Shown: positions 48,413-57,692, counted from the stretch's first letter. The stretch: 64,000 nucleotides of DNA from Phycisphaerae bacterium (GCA_025924315.1 JAICIO010000022.1:1-64000); one strand, 5' to 3'. Notes: generated by a model not told the origin, from the sequence alone. Translations and numbers: made by a program.

Positions 48413-51400
48413 TCAATCCACAAACGCGAACTCGTTCGACTCGAGCAGCACCTGGGCGTACTTTTCCCACGCCGTCATCGGCTTCGGCGGCGGCTGCGCG
48501 GGGCCGGCGAATTCGGTGACCGAATTCCACACGGCGCCGTTATCGTCGCCGGCGATTTTGTCATCGTTGTTCGTCTTCGTGATGGTGGCCGTCCACGTGA
48601 ACCCATCGTATTGGAAATCGCCCGCTCGTCCGAGATCGACGATGAAGTCGATCGTGTCGCCGGGCGTCACGCGGATTTTGCTTACCTTCGTCGACGCCTC
48701 GCGATCGTGAACCATCCACGTTGCCAGTAAGCCATCACGAGACGTTGCCAGCCGCGCGCGGACGCCATCGCCTTGCTTGTACGGGTGCGATAGCTCGCCA
48801 TCCACTGTCACGTAGCCATCGATCGTCGAAGTCCATCGGCGAATCACCGCGTGTTTCAGATCTGCGCCGACGTGCCCGCCTTCGTGGTTCAACATCGCCC
48901 ACGAGAGCTTGTCGTCCGGATACCTCGGCCCGCCGCGCCACATGCCGTCCTGGAAGTGCGGCAGCGGATAGATCGCGAGCACCTTGCCGGCCGATTCGTC
49001 GAACTCACCATAGCCATACGTCCACGGCGACTTCTTCACGATCGCGGGCTCCACATGCTGCGATTCGCTCTGCACATAATTTACGCCGAGCGCCAATTCA
49101 TCCTTCGTTGGCTCGCGCCCGTAGGTCAGCTGATACAGCTCTGTTACCCGCGCGGCGACGTCACCTTTTGTCGCGAGCGCACTTCGCTTCGCGAGCTTTT
49201 TCGCCTGCTCCATCACGAACGGGCTGTTCATCATGAACAGCGCCTGCTGCGGTACGGATGTGGTGAACCGCTGACCGCTCGTCGCGTCGGGGCTCGCGAA
49301 ATCGAACGTGCGGAACGTTCCGGGCAGATTCTGTCGGTCGATGAAGGCGTACAAACTTCGCCGCGGAATGAACGGATGCGCGAGGATGTCGATGGATCGT
49401 CCGCCCATCGTCAGGTCGAGCGACCCGGAAGCGACGAGCAGCGAATCGCGAAGCGGTTCAAAGTCGAGCCTCCGCGGGTTCATGCGCCACAGCAAGCGGT
49501 TCTCGGGATCCTTCGCATGCGCCGCTTCGACATCGTGGCTCGACTGCTGATAGGTCGCGGACATCATGATGAACTTATGCAGCTTCTTGAGCGACCAGCC
49601 GTCGTCCATGAACTTGACCGCGAGGTAATCGAGCAATTCCGGATGCGTCGGCCGCTCGCCACGCGTGCCGAAATCGCTCGGCGTACGCACGAGACCGAAG
49701 GCGAAATGCTGCTGCCACATCCGATTGACCATCACCCGCGCCGTGAGCGGATTGTCGCGGTTTGCAATCGCTTGCGCGAGCTCCAATCGTCCGCTGCCGT
49801 TCTTGAAAGGCTGGCGACTGTCGGGCGAAAGAATCGCGAGAAACTGCCGCGGAACTTCATCACCGACGTTCGCGGGATTTCCGCGCTTGAAGATGTGCGG
49901 CGCGACCGCCGCATCCGCGTCTTCCATCGCCATCGCCCGCGGCGGAGCGCCGGGATGATTCGCGTACACCGCGTCGACCTTTTGCTGCAATCGCCCGAGC
50001 GCGAGCACATCGTCCCCGTTGTAGAGCAGCTTGGTTTCTTCGAGCGTGAGGTTGATCGGCAATGCTTTCAGATCTGCCTGGGAGAGCACGAGTCCGTAGG
50101 CGTTCGACAGGTATTCGAGATTCCGAATCTGCGTGTAGCCCGCGAGCTTGCTCGCGGTGATGCGGTAGACGAATGACGATATCGAATCGCGCGGACCTTT
50201 CACATATTCGCGCCACAGCGCGAACGTCGCGTCATTCTTTTTCTGCGCCGCCTGCAAATAATCGCGCCAGCGCTGGATCACCCACGGATGCGCGCCGTAT
50301 TTCTTCCCGATCTCCGCGGCGTGGGAATCGTCGGTTGTTAGCAATTCCTGCGCGGCACGCAGACAAATCGCGATCGATTGTGGTGAATGAATGAGCGCCA
50401 CGATCTCGTCGTGCCGGCGCTGGTGGAAGTCCGCGATCTCCTTCTCCTTCGCCGCCAGCTCGCGCTCAAAATCCGCTTTGAGCGCGGGGTCTTTACATTC
50501 GCCGATAAGCGGCTCTTCCTTCGGTTCAGTGCTGCTCGCGAAGACGCCGTAAAGGCTGTAATAGTCGGCGGTTGGAATCGGATCATACTTGTGGTCGTGA
50601 CACCGCGCGCAGCTCACGGTCAGGCCCATCGTGCCGCGCGTCACGACGTCGATGCGGTCGTCGATGATATCCGGGAGATGATTGAGGAACCGCCGGCCAA
50701 CCGTGAGGAACCCGAGCGCCGCCAGGGGTCGCTTGTCGGTCTTCGTGATCTCCAGTCGATCCGCGGCGATCTGATCGATGAGAAACTGGTTGTAGGGCAG
50801 ATCCTGGTTCAGCGCGTCGATGACCCAATCGCGATAGGTATAGGCGTACGCATAGCGGCGCTCTTCCTCAAAAACGTAGCCCTTCGTGTCGGCATAGCGC
50901 GCGACATCGAGCCACTGCCGTGCCCACCGCTCGCCGTACCTCGGTGACGCGAGCAATCGATCGATCAGCTTCTCGTACGCATCGCCGGATTGATCCGCTT
51001 CGAACGCTTCAATTTCCGCGGGGCTCGGTGGAAGACCGGTCAGATCGTACGTCGCGCGGCGAATGAGCGTGCGTTTGTCCGCGCGTGGCGAGGGTTGCAG
51101 GCCGTTCTCTTTCAGCTTCGCGAGAACGAAGCGGTCGATGTCGTTCTTCGCCCACGAGGCGTCGCTCGATTCCGGCGGCGTCCGCAAGACCGGCTTCTTG
51201 AAGCTCCAGAAGTTTCGACCGTCCGCGAGCGTCATACGCGTTGGGCTCGAGGTTGGCGCGGCAACTGCAGTCGGCGCGGCGCTTTCCGGATACGGCGCGC
51301 CCATCTTGATCCATGTTTCGATGTCCTTGATCTGCTGATCCGCCAGCTTTTTCTTCGGCGGCATTTTCAATTCGTCTTCCTGACGAATGGCCATGACGAG

Positions 51401-51667
51401 CATGCTGTCGTCCGGCTTGCCCGGCGTGACGGTCGGTTCGCCGGATTCTCCGCCTTTGAAAAACCCGTCGCGCGCGTCAAGCCGAAGTTTCGCTTTGAGT
51501 TTGGGCGCTTGCGCGCTGTGGCAGGAATAGCAGTTATCGACGAGAACAGGGCGGACGTGCGATTCGAAGAACTCGACCCCGGCCGGCTCCGCGCCGGCGG
51601 CGATCGCTTTGCCATCCATGGCCATCGCGATCAGCACAGTCAAGATGATGGCTGCGCGTTGTAACAT
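48413..51667 (-). CDS. PSD1/DUF1549-DUF1553 cytochrome-like protein
   Basis: About 1084 residues. ATG 51667 (MLQRAAIILTVLIAMAMDGK) starts a signal peptide; longer frames upstream are less likely. A cytochrome c-like PSC motif CYSCHSAQAPKLKAKLRLD (CxxCH haem site) comes first. DUF1549 begins near VLAKLKENGLQPSPRADKRT, with LIDRLLASPRYGERWARQWL, and DUF1553 follows with ELAQAIANRDNPLTARVMVN. The last 250 residues include a LamG-like region. The protein is periplasmic. It is the usual partner of the DUF1501 protein downstream. Function unknown, probably carbohydrate-related. Confidence 0.93.
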   Translation of the reverse strand: MLQRAAIILTVLIAMAMDGKAIAAGAEPAGVEFFESHVRPVLVDNCYSCHSAQAPKLKAKLRLDARDGFFKGGESGEPTVTPGKPDDSMLVMAIRQEDELKMPPKKKLADQQIKDIETWIKMGAPYPESAAPTAVAAPTSSPTRMTLADGRNFWSFKKPVLRTPPESSDASWAKNDIDRFVLAKLKENGLQPSPRADKRTLIRRATYDLTGLPPSPAEIEAFEADQSGDAYEKLIDRLLASPRYGERWARQWLDVARYADTKGYVFEEERRYAYAYTYRDWVIDALNQDLPYNQFLIDQIAADRLEITKTDKRPLAALGFLTVGRRFLNHLPDIIDDRIDVVTRGTMGLTVSCARCHDHKYDPIPTADYYSLYGVFASSTEPKEEPLIGECKDPALKADFERELAAKEKEIADFHQRRHDEIVALIHSPQSIAICLRAAQELLTTDDSHAAEIGKKYGAHPWVIQRWRDYLQAAQKKNDATFALWREYVKGPRDSISSFVYRITASKLAGYTQIRNLEYLSNAYGLVLSQADLKALPINLTLEETKLLYNGDDVLALGRLQQKVDAVYANHPGAPPRAMAMEDADAAVAPHIFKRGNPANVGDEVPRQFLAILSPDSRQPFKNGSGRLELAQAIANRDNPLTARVMVNRMWQQHFAFGLVRTPSDFGTRGERPTHPELLDYLAVKFMDDGWSLKKLHKFIMMSATYQQSSHDVEAAHAKDPENRLLWRMNPRRLDFEPLRDSLLVASGSLDLTMGGRSIDILAHPFIPRRSLYAFIDRQNLPGTFRTFDFASPDATSGQRFTTSVPQQALFMMNSPFVMEQAKKLAKRSALATKGDVAARVTELYQLTYGREPTKDELALGVNYVQSESQHVEPAIVKKSPWTYGYGEFDESAGKVLAIYPLPHFQDGMWRGGPRYPDDKLSWAMLNHEGGHVGADLKHAVIRRWTSTIDGYVTVDGELSHPYKQGDGVRARLATSRDGLLATWMVHDREASTKVSKIRVTPGDTIDFIVDLGRAGDFQYDGFTWTATITKTNNDDKIAGDDNGAVWNSVTEFAGPAQPPPKPMTAWEKYAQVLLESNEFAFVD

Positions 51668-51724
51668 CCTGTCACACCTACTACATCGGCTCCATCCGCG
51701 TGTTGCCCGTAAACGGCGTGTCCC

Positions 51725-52576
51725 ATGAGTAATTTTGCTATGATTGAGCCCATGTTGCAATCGGCCGCGGACGAGCTTTGGCGATTGACCGCCCGTGGCG
51801 CGGAGATCGATCCCGAGGCCCTGAGACAGGCTGTGGAAGCGGCACTGTCAGAGGCGACCGATTTTCGCACGCGATTGCTCATTCGTGACAGTATCCGGGC
51901 GCTTGAGGCAAATTGGGGCAAGTCGCGCACGCAGACCTGGCTCGATTCATTGCCGTTCCAATCGCAATTAGAGGCGGTGCGACAATCGACCGCCGATGTG
52001 TCCGACGAGGACGCATTTCCGTCGCTCAAAGGAAGGATTGTGACTCCCACGAAGCCCGAAGATGTGAAGGTGTTTCTGCGAGAGTTGTCATCGCTTACGA
52101 AGAAACCGATCGAGATCTACATCGGTGGATCGATCGCTTTGATCCTCGCGGGGCACCTGTCACGCCACACAGAAGACATCGATCTCGTCGATGAAGTTCC
52201 GAGGGCCCTGCGTGAATATCCGGCAGCGCTTGATCGTCTCGCTCAACGATATGGGCTTCGCCTCACGCACTTTCAATCGCATTACCTGCCAAGCGGCTGG
52301 AAGGGCCGCGTCGACTTGATCGGCGTGTTCGGATCGTTGCGAGCGTTCGCTGTTAGTGAGTACGACGTGTTTCTGAGCAAGCTCTTCAGCCCGCGCGAAC
52401 GCGATCGGGATGACCTTCGAATGCTGGCGCCGCTCCTCGATCGAAATCGCATCGTCGCATTAATGCAAGCCGATGCCCAGGCGCTTCTTGGCGAGCAGAA
52501 ACTTCGGGAGGCGGCGCAGCAGAATTGGTTCATTCTGTTCGGAGATGCGCTTCCGGCCGCTGGCAGTGGCACTTAA
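51725..52576 (+). CDS. DUF6036/AbiEii-like nucleotidyltransferase-fold protein
   Basis: 283 residues. The N-terminal 100 residues are helical. The NTase core is EIYIGGSIALILAGHLSRHT with EDIDLVDEVPRALR, giving the G-G...DID metal motif. VSEYDVFLSKLFSPRERDRD and LRMLAPLLDRNRIVALM are the conserved helical end. It resembles the type IV toxin-antitoxin NTase group, but there is no partner gene: the flanking gene on the other strand is the PSD1 protein and the next is lysA. The last residues (AAGSGT) and TAA stop come from a GGCAGTGGCACTTAA palindrome. Confidence 0.7.
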   Translation: MSNFAMIEPMLQSAADELWRLTARGAEIDPEALRQAVEAALSEATDFRTRLLIRDSIRALEANWGKSRTQTWLDSLPFQSQLEAVRQSTADVSDEDAFPSLKGRIVTPTKPEDVKVFLRELSSLTKKPIEIYIGGSIALILAGHLSRHTEDIDLVDEVPRALREYPAALDRLAQRYGLRLTHFQSHYLPSGWKGRVDLIGVFGSLRAFAVSEYDVFLSKLFSPRERDRDDLRMLAPLLDRNRIVALMQADAQALLGEQKLREAAQQNWFILFGDALPAAGSGT

Positions 52577-52587
52577 GTGCCACTGCC
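52562..52587. repeat. GGCAGTGGCACTTAAGTGCC palindrome, copy 2
   Basis: A perfect 26-base palindrome. It overlaps the stop codon of the nucleotidyltransferase-like gene and precedes lysA. Confidence 0.92.
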
Positions 52588-52635
52588 GGTGCGCCCATTG
52601 CTTCCGCGTGATTTCCCGCGAAAATGGGGGGCTCT

Positions 52636-53925
52636 ATGGATTTTTTCAAATACAAGAATGGCGAGCTGTTTTGCGAGGACGTGCCCGCGGAGAAGATTGC
52701 GCGCGAAGTGGGGACGGCGTGTTACGTCTACTCGAAGGCGACATTTCTTTATCACTACAGGCAAATCCGCGACGCGTTCGCGCCGCTGAATCCGACCATC
52801 TGCTACTCGGTCAAGAGCTGCGGGAATCTGAACATTCTCAAGTTTCTCGCGAACGAAGGCTGCGGGTTTGACGTGACGAGCGGCGGGGAGCTGTTCCGCG
52901 CGCTGCAGGCGGGTGGTGACGCGAAGAAGATGATTTACGCCGGCGTTGGCAAGACGGATCAGGAAATCGCCGACGGTATCAACGCGGGGATCGCCGCGTT
53001 CAATCTCGAATCGGAAGAAGAGATCGAAAACGTCGATCGCGTCGCGGGGTCGATCGGCAAGAAAGCGATCGGCGCGATTCGAATTAATCCGGACGTCGAT
53101 CCGGGCGCGAAGACGCACGCGAAGACGACGACGGGCAAAAAGGAGACGAAGTTCGGCGTCGACATCGAGCGCGCCGAGCGCGTGTTTGAACAGTATCGCA
53201 ACCTGAAGAACCTCCGCATCGGTGGCGTGCACATTCACATCGGCTCGCCGATTTATGAGGTGGAGCCGTACGTCGATGCGGTGAAGAAGATGACGGCGCT
53301 GATCGATCGCCTGACCGAGCGCGGCCACAAGATCGAGTGGTTCGACTGCGGCGGCGGATTCGGTGTGAATTACGAAAAGCCGGAACAGGCGCATCCGGTG
53401 ACGGATCACGCCAGGGCGCTGATTCCGCTCCTGCAGGGCAAGCCGTATCGCATTGCGTTCGAGCCGGGCCGCTACATCGCGGGCAATGCGGGTGTGTTGC
53501 TCACGCGCGTGCTGTATCGCAAGCAAGGCGGAGAGAAAAAGTTCGTGATCGTCGACGCGGGGATGAATGATCTCATCCGCCCGACGCTCTACGAATCGTA
53601 TCACCACATCTGGCCGGTGAAGCCGGATGAGAAAAACCTGAACGCCGATCGCCGGCGGGATTTTCAGGTGGTCGCGGGTGAAACGGTGGACATCGTCGGC
53701 CCGATCTGCGAGAGCGGAGATTATCTCGGCCGCAATCGCTCGCTCCCGAACGTCAAGCGCGGCGATTTGCTCGCGGTCTTCACCGCCGGTGCCTACGGCT
53801 TCGCGATGGCGAGCAACTACAACAACCGCCCGCGACTGCCGGAAGTGCTCGTGGATGGCAGCGCCTACAAAATCATCCGCAAGCGCGAGACGCTGGAAGA
53901 TCTCGTGGCGCTGGAACGGATTTAG
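52636..53925 (+). CDS. lysA: Diaminopimelate decarboxylase
   Basis: About 429 residues from ATG 52636; an upstream in-frame ATG at 52624 lacks a ribosome site. It is a PLP fold-III decarboxylase. CYSVKSCGNLNILKFLANEG holds the PLP lysine. The EPGRYIAGNAGVLLTRVLY, HIHIGSP and CGGGFGVNYE stretches bind the phosphate. CESGDYLGRN and AGAYGFAMASNYNNRPR complete the active site. The reaction is meso-diaminopimelate to L-lysine plus CO2, the final step of lysine synthesis. It stands alone, with no other dap/lys genes nearby. Confidence 0.95.
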   Translation: MDFFKYKNGELFCEDVPAEKIAREVGTACYVYSKATFLYHYRQIRDAFAPLNPTICYSVKSCGNLNILKFLANEGCGFDVTSGGELFRALQAGGDAKKMIYAGVGKTDQEIADGINAGIAAFNLESEEEIENVDRVAGSIGKKAIGAIRINPDVDPGAKTHAKTTTGKKETKFGVDIERAERVFEQYRNLKNLRIGGVHIHIGSPIYEVEPYVDAVKKMTALIDRLTERGHKIEWFDCGGGFGVNYEKPEQAHPVTDHARALIPLLQGKPYRIAFEPGRYIAGNAGVLLTRVLYRKQGGEKKFVIVDAGMNDLIRPTLYESYHHIWPVKPDEKNLNADRRRDFQVVAGETVDIVGPICESGDYLGRNRSLPNVKRGDLLAVFTAGAYGFAMASNYNNRPRLPEVLVDGSAYKIIRKRETLEDLVALERI

Positions 53926-53948
53926 AACGGTCGCTGGAGCTGCTCTGC

Positions 53949-53973
53949 GCAGCGGCACTAAAGTGCCACTGCC
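53949..53973. repeat. GCAGCGGCACTAAAGTGCCA palindrome, copy 3
   Basis: An imperfect member of the GGCAGTGGCACTTAAGTGCC family between convergent genes (lysA and the prepilin-like gene). It may serve as a terminator. Confidence 0.75.
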
Positions 53974-53997
53974 AGTGGAGACCAAAACTTCGCACCT

Positions 53998-54915
53998 TTA
54001 CTTCTGCGCCTCAGCTTTATCCGCACCGATATCCTGCGCCGTCGGGAGCAGGATCGAATCGCTCGGACCGGACGGTGGTCCAACCACGCCCTCGCCGCCT
54101 TTCTTGGGGAAATCCGTTCCGCTGTCGCCGTAGGTGAAAATGTTTTCGTCCTTCATCCCGCACAACGGTGTCGTTTTGAAATCGACGTGGCCGTCGACGT
54201 ACAGCACATTCTGTCCGTCGCCCTGATGATTGTGGCTGTTGCCTTCGGCCTGCTGCTCGACCGGCGTGTCCGTCGCGATTTTCGTCAGCGCATTTCCACC
54301 CGGGTTCATGTCGGATGCGACCGCAAAATCGACCGGGATCGCAGTGTTGAGCTTGAAACCCTTATCGATCGCGGCCTGGCTGGGATACGGGTTTTGATAG
54401 CTGTAGCTGAGGTGCTCCGCCAAGCCCTTGTTGCCTGGCCAGTTCGTCCAATTCATTGCGGTGTTGTTTCCCGCGCCAAAATCGAACTTCTCCTGCTTCG
54501 TGCTCGGACAGATGAACACTTCGCTCGTGATGTCCTGCGTGCGCATCAGCAGGAAGAGCGCGCTGGTTACGTCATTTGCGGCCGGACGATATTTCAATCC
54601 TTCCGTGTCATCGTCCGCGGAGAACGGATTTGCGTTGGTTGATGCGCCGAGATCCTTGTTCTTCTCGTCGTAAGGCGTGCCCCAGGTTGGCTTCTTCGCC
54701 TGCGCCGGTTTGAAAATCGTCCGCGGATACGCGCCGCGGTTCTCGTTCGCATACAGCATGATCGCCTGCCCGATCTGCCGGAGGTTCGACGCGCATTTCT
54801 TGCGATTCTGGCTTTCATCGGCGAGATGCCGCGTCGCGAGAAATGTCGTGCTGAGCAGCGCGAGCATGACGAGGCAAGTGCACAGATCGACTAACGTGAT
54901 TCGCTGACTGCGCAT
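53998..54915 (-). CDS. Prepilin-like protein with altered signal motif
   Basis: 305 residues from ATG 54915 (GGGAGGA upstream). The N-terminus MRSQRITLVDLCTCLVMLAL resembles the GspG/DUF1559 prepilin helix, but where most have G-F-T-L-x-E it reads RITLVD: the residue before the cleavage site is Arg/Gln and the conserved Glu5 is Asp. RKKCASNLRQIGQAIMLYAN and QNVLYVDGHVDFK are the usual family segments. It may be anchored without cleavage, or processed poorly. It is likely an inner-membrane pseudopilin-like protein. It is divergent from the creatininase gene. Confidence 0.8.
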   Translation of the reverse strand: MRSQRITLVDLCTCLVMLALLSTTFLATRHLADESQNRKKCASNLRQIGQAIMLYANENRGAYPRTIFKPAQAKKPTWGTPYDEKNKDLGASTNANPFSADDDTEGLKYRPAANDVTSALFLLMRTQDITSEVFICPSTKQEKFDFGAGNNTAMNWTNWPGNKGLAEHLSYSYQNPYPSQAAIDKGFKLNTAIPVDFAVASDMNPGGNALTKIATDTPVEQQAEGNSHNHQGDGQNVLYVDGHVDFKTTPLCGMKDENIFTYGDSGTDFPKKGGEGVVGPPSGPSDSILLPTAQDIGADKAEAQK

Positions 54916-55000
54916 GGAATCCTCCCGTTCAAATGGCACGAAATCGATCGAATCGGACAGCGAAGTGAAAGGATTCGCGCCGGTTGCTATCCTTGGTCAA

Positions 55001-55792
55001 ATGAATCCGACGAATTCCACCGCTTCGCCGCGCCCCTATGTACTTTGGGAGGCGAATTTCAAGCAACTGCAGGATTACAAGCCGAACGTGGCGGTTTTGC
55101 CGTGGGGCGCGACGGAGGCGCATAATTACCATCTTCCGCATGCGACGGACGTGATCGAAGCGACGGAGATCGCGACGCGCGCCGCGAAGCTTGCCTTCGA
55201 GCGCGACGCGAAACCGATCGTTCTGCCGGCGGTGCCTTTTGGAAATGACGAGCAGCAGCTCGATCAAATCAGCACGATCAGCATTACCACGCGGACGGCG
55301 GCGGCGATTTTGCGCGACGTCGTGCGGAGTTTATCACGGCAGGGGATCGATCGGCTGATTCTGCTCAATGCGCACGGCGGAAATGAATTCAAGCCACTCA
55401 TCCGCGATTTGCAGGGCGAATTCAAAACGCTGGTCGTTCTCGTGAACTTTTACCAGATTGCAAAATACGAACCCGATCCGCGGGCGGCGCATCCGGGCGA
55501 TCACGCGGACGAGATGGAAACGAGTTTGATGCTGAACCTGGCGCCGAATCTCGTGCAGCTCGATCAGGCCGGCGACGGCCGACGCGTGCCGTTCGCGATC
55601 GAAGGGTTGAATCAACCCGGCGTATGGACACCGCGGCCGTGGAGCCAAAGCCATCCCGACAGCGGAAGCGGAGACCCCAAGTTCGCGACCGCGAAGAAGG
55701 GGCGTCAGCATTTCGAAAAGATTACTGAATCGATCGCGCAGGTCATCGTGAATCTATCGAAGGCAGAGAAAGGGCAAATCCCTTATCTTTGA
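55001..55792 (+). CDS. Creatininase-family amidohydrolase
   Basis: About 263 residues from ATG 55001; no strong ribosome site is visible, and longer frames overlap the divergent gene. LPWGATEAHNYHLPHATDVI carries the first metal-binding residues (E, H and D) of the creatininase fold. LILLNAHGGNEFKPLIRDLQ is the NGHGGN-like signature, with Ala in place of Gly. AHPGDHADEMETSLMLNLAP provides the other metal-binding Glu. The family has varied substrates, from creatinine to formamide intermediates of cofactor pathways. Neighbours do not reveal which applies here. Confidence 0.85.
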   Translation: MNPTNSTASPRPYVLWEANFKQLQDYKPNVAVLPWGATEAHNYHLPHATDVIEATEIATRAAKLAFERDAKPIVLPAVPFGNDEQQLDQISTISITTRTAAAILRDVVRSLSRQGIDRLILLNAHGGNEFKPLIRDLQGEFKTLVVLVNFYQIAKYEPDPRAAHPGDHADEMETSLMLNLAPNLVQLDQAGDGRRVPFAIEGLNQPGVWTPRPWSQSHPDSGSGDPKFATAKKGRQHFEKITESIAQVIVNLSKAEKGQIPYL

Positions 55793-55812
55793 ACGTCGCC
55801 ACGGATGTCATG

Positions 55813-55878
55813 CTGAGCGCAGCGAAGGATTTCGACATCGAGCGCACTTCCCGGATGGAGATCCTTCGCTTCGCTCAG
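55813..55878. repeat. CTGAGCGCAGCGAAGGAT inverted repeat, copy 2
   Basis: 22-base arms with one or two mismatches. Same family as 48246-48312. It lies downstream of the creatininase gene and next to another palindrome. Confidence 0.9.
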
Positions 55879-55895
55879 AGCCTGTGATTTTTATG

Positions 55896-55968
55896 ACGAG
55901 CCGCGACCGTTAGGGAGCGGTTTGTGCGATGTTGAAACAAGAACCGCTCCCTTACGGTCGCGGCTCGT
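55896..55968. repeat. ACGAGCCGCGACCGTTAGGG inverted repeat
   Basis: 27-base arms, almost perfectly inverted (ACGAGCCGCGACCGT.AGGG...), with a loop of 19 bases. Only copy in the window. It is placed between the creatininase and PurM-like genes. Confidence 0.88.
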
Positions 55969-56002
55969 TCACTCATTCCAAAACATCACACACTCTCTCT
56001 CG

Positions 56003-57163
56003 ATGGCGTTGTCGAATCAGTTTGACACGACCGACATGATGCCTACAACCTCGCGGACGATGAACCCGCTCAGTTACGAAAACTCCGGTGTGAAATACGA
56101 CACGCTCGATGCGTTTAAGCGTGCCTGCCAATCCGCGGCTGCGACGACCGTCGGTGCGCTCAAAGATCACGGCTTCTCCGAACCGGCCAACATTCGCGGT
56201 GAAAGCGCTTATCTCATCGAAGGCCCGGATGCGTTTCTTGCGCATGTCGAAGAAGGCCTCGGCACGAAAAACCTCGTCGCCGACGCAATGCTCGAGCTCA
56301 CTGGCAAAAGCTATTACGCCAACATCGGCATCGACACGGTCGCGACGATCGTCAACGACCTCATCACGACCGGCGCGCTGCCGATTTCCGTCGCGATGCA
56401 CGCGGGGGTCGGCGATTCGGCGTGGTTTGAAAATCAGCAGCGCGCGAAAGACCTGGCCGAGGGATTCGCTGGCGGATGTTTGCTTGCCAATGCCGTGTGG
56501 GGCGGCGGGGAAACGCCGGCGCTCAAGGGCATCATCGATCCGAAGACGATCGTGCTCGCCGGATCTGCGATCGGTCAGATCACGCCGAAGTCCAATAGGA
56601 TCGTCGGCGACGTGCGCGACGGCGACGCGATCATCTTCCTCGCCAGCTCCGGGATCCACACCAACGGCCTCACGCTCTGCCGCGCGGTCGCCGATCGCTT
56701 GCCGCAGAAATATCTGACGGACATGAACGACGGCCGCGACTTCGGCGAAGCGCTGCTCGATCCATCGATCATCTACGTGCGCTTCATGGCGGCGTGTCAG
56801 GCCGCGAAAATCCCGCTGCATTATGCCGCACATGTCACCGGGCACGGCTGGCGAAAACTGATGCGCCTGACCGAGCCGTTTGTTTACGAGATCACACAGA
56901 TCGGCACTCCGCCAGCGGTTTTCAGCTTCCTCCAGGAGCGCGGCCCGATCGAGCTGCGTGAGATGTACGCGACGTTCAACATGGGCGTCGGCTTCGCGGT
57001 TTATGTCGCGCCGGAAGACGTCGAGCGGACGTTGCAGTGCGCCCAATCCGCCGGCTACAACGCCTGGAAAGCGGGCGTCGTGCGCAAAGAGGGCGACCGC
57101 AAGGCCGTAATAATCCCACCTCTCGGCATCACCTTCGAGGCGGATACTCTTCAGGTCCGGTAA
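56003..57163 (+). CDS. AIR synthase (PurM)-related protein
   Basis: 386 residues from ATG 56003; canonical PurM is about 345. MNPLSYENSGVKYDTLDAFK is the PurM N-terminal pattern. GIDTVATIVNDLITTGALPI and CLLANAVWGGGETPALKGII match the ATP/FGAM site strands, and FLASSGIHTNGLTLCRAV is the conserved (L)ASSGxHxNG motif. The PurM HITGGG loop is AHVTGHGWRK here, a substitution in a catalytic region. The usual PurM reaction makes 5-aminoimidazole ribotide in purine synthesis. It may be the true enzyme of this lineage or a paralogue with another substrate. No pur genes lie nearby. Confidence 0.75.
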   Translation: MALSNQFDTTDMMPTTSRTMNPLSYENSGVKYDTLDAFKRACQSAAATTVGALKDHGFSEPANIRGESAYLIEGPDAFLAHVEEGLGTKNLVADAMLELTGKSYYANIGIDTVATIVNDLITTGALPISVAMHAGVGDSAWFENQQRAKDLAEGFAGGCLLANAVWGGGETPALKGIIDPKTIVLAGSAIGQITPKSNRIVGDVRDGDAIIFLASSGIHTNGLTLCRAVADRLPQKYLTDMNDGRDFGEALLDPSIIYVRFMAACQAAKIPLHYAAHVTGHGWRKLMRLTEPFVYEITQIGTPPAVFSFLQERGPIELREMYATFNMGVGFAVYVAPEDVERTLQCAQSAGYNAWKAGVVRKEGDRKAVIIPPLGITFEADTLQVR

Positions 57164-57168
57164 AGAAT

Positions 57169-57240
57169 AGTTGCCAGTTCTCAGTTGGCAGTTGCCAGCA
57201 AAGGTTTTACTGACAACTGCCAACTGGCAACTGACAACTT
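57169..57240. repeat. Heptamer-iterated hairpin B (word AGTTGCC)
   Basis: The left arm is AGTTGCC AGTTCTC AGTTGGC AGTTGCC. The right arm is ACAACTG CCAACTG GCAACTG ACAACTT. About 17 bases separate the arms. It lies six bases after the PurM-like stop and precedes the STAS gene. Confidence 0.9.
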
Positions 57241-57318
57241 AAACTTGTCCCGCTTTTTGGAAGCGGGGGATTTATTCGGTAAACTTTCTTGCCGAGTCCG
57301 CTGTCGGTGCGAGCGTTT

Positions 57319-57684
57319 ATGTCGAAAGAGTTTTTCCGTCTGAAATCCGAGCCTTCGCTGACGGTGATCGAGCTGCTCCTTCCGGAAACGCTCGATGGCC
57401 TGGAGTTTGATCGTTTTTCCGACGACCTGTGGACCGTACTCGACGCAAAGCCCGCGCACGTCTGGATCCTCGACCTCGCCGGCGTGCAATACATGGGCAG
57501 TGCCGTGCTCGGGCTAATGGTGAACATCCGCCAGCGCGTGAAGGATTCGCGCGGCCAACTCGTCATGTGCAACATGACCTCACGGCTGATGGCCGTATTC
57601 CGCACCTGCTCGCTCGAGCGGCTCTTTACGATCGTCAAAACGCGCGCCGATGCGATCAAGCGCTTCGTCCCCGCCAAAACCTGA
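57319..57684 (+). CDS. STAS-domain protein (anti-sigma factor antagonist-like)
   Basis: 121 residues from ATG 57319; a TTG at 57289 is an alternative. A single STAS domain: VWILDLAGVQYMGSAVLGLM holds the DxxxVxYMGSA stretch, with a serine at the usual phosphorylation position. GQLVMCNMTSRLMAVFRTCS and LERLFTIVKTR match the C-terminal helices. Such proteins take part in partner-switching with an anti-sigma kinase. No kinase, phosphatase or sigma-factor gene is adjacent in the window, so the regulated process is unknown. Confidence 0.85.
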   Translation: MSKEFFRLKSEPSLTVIELLLPETLDGLEFDRFSDDLWTVLDAKPAHVWILDLAGVQYMGSAVLGLMVNIRQRVKDSRGQLVMCNMTSRLMAVFRTCSLERLFTIVKTRADAIKRFVPAKT

Positions 57685-57692
57685 GCGTGCGG

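Noticed and set aside
55922-56002. An N-terminal extension of the PurM-like protein
   Set aside because: The extension would be translated from a dispersed palindrome and lacks homology; ATG 56003 is better.
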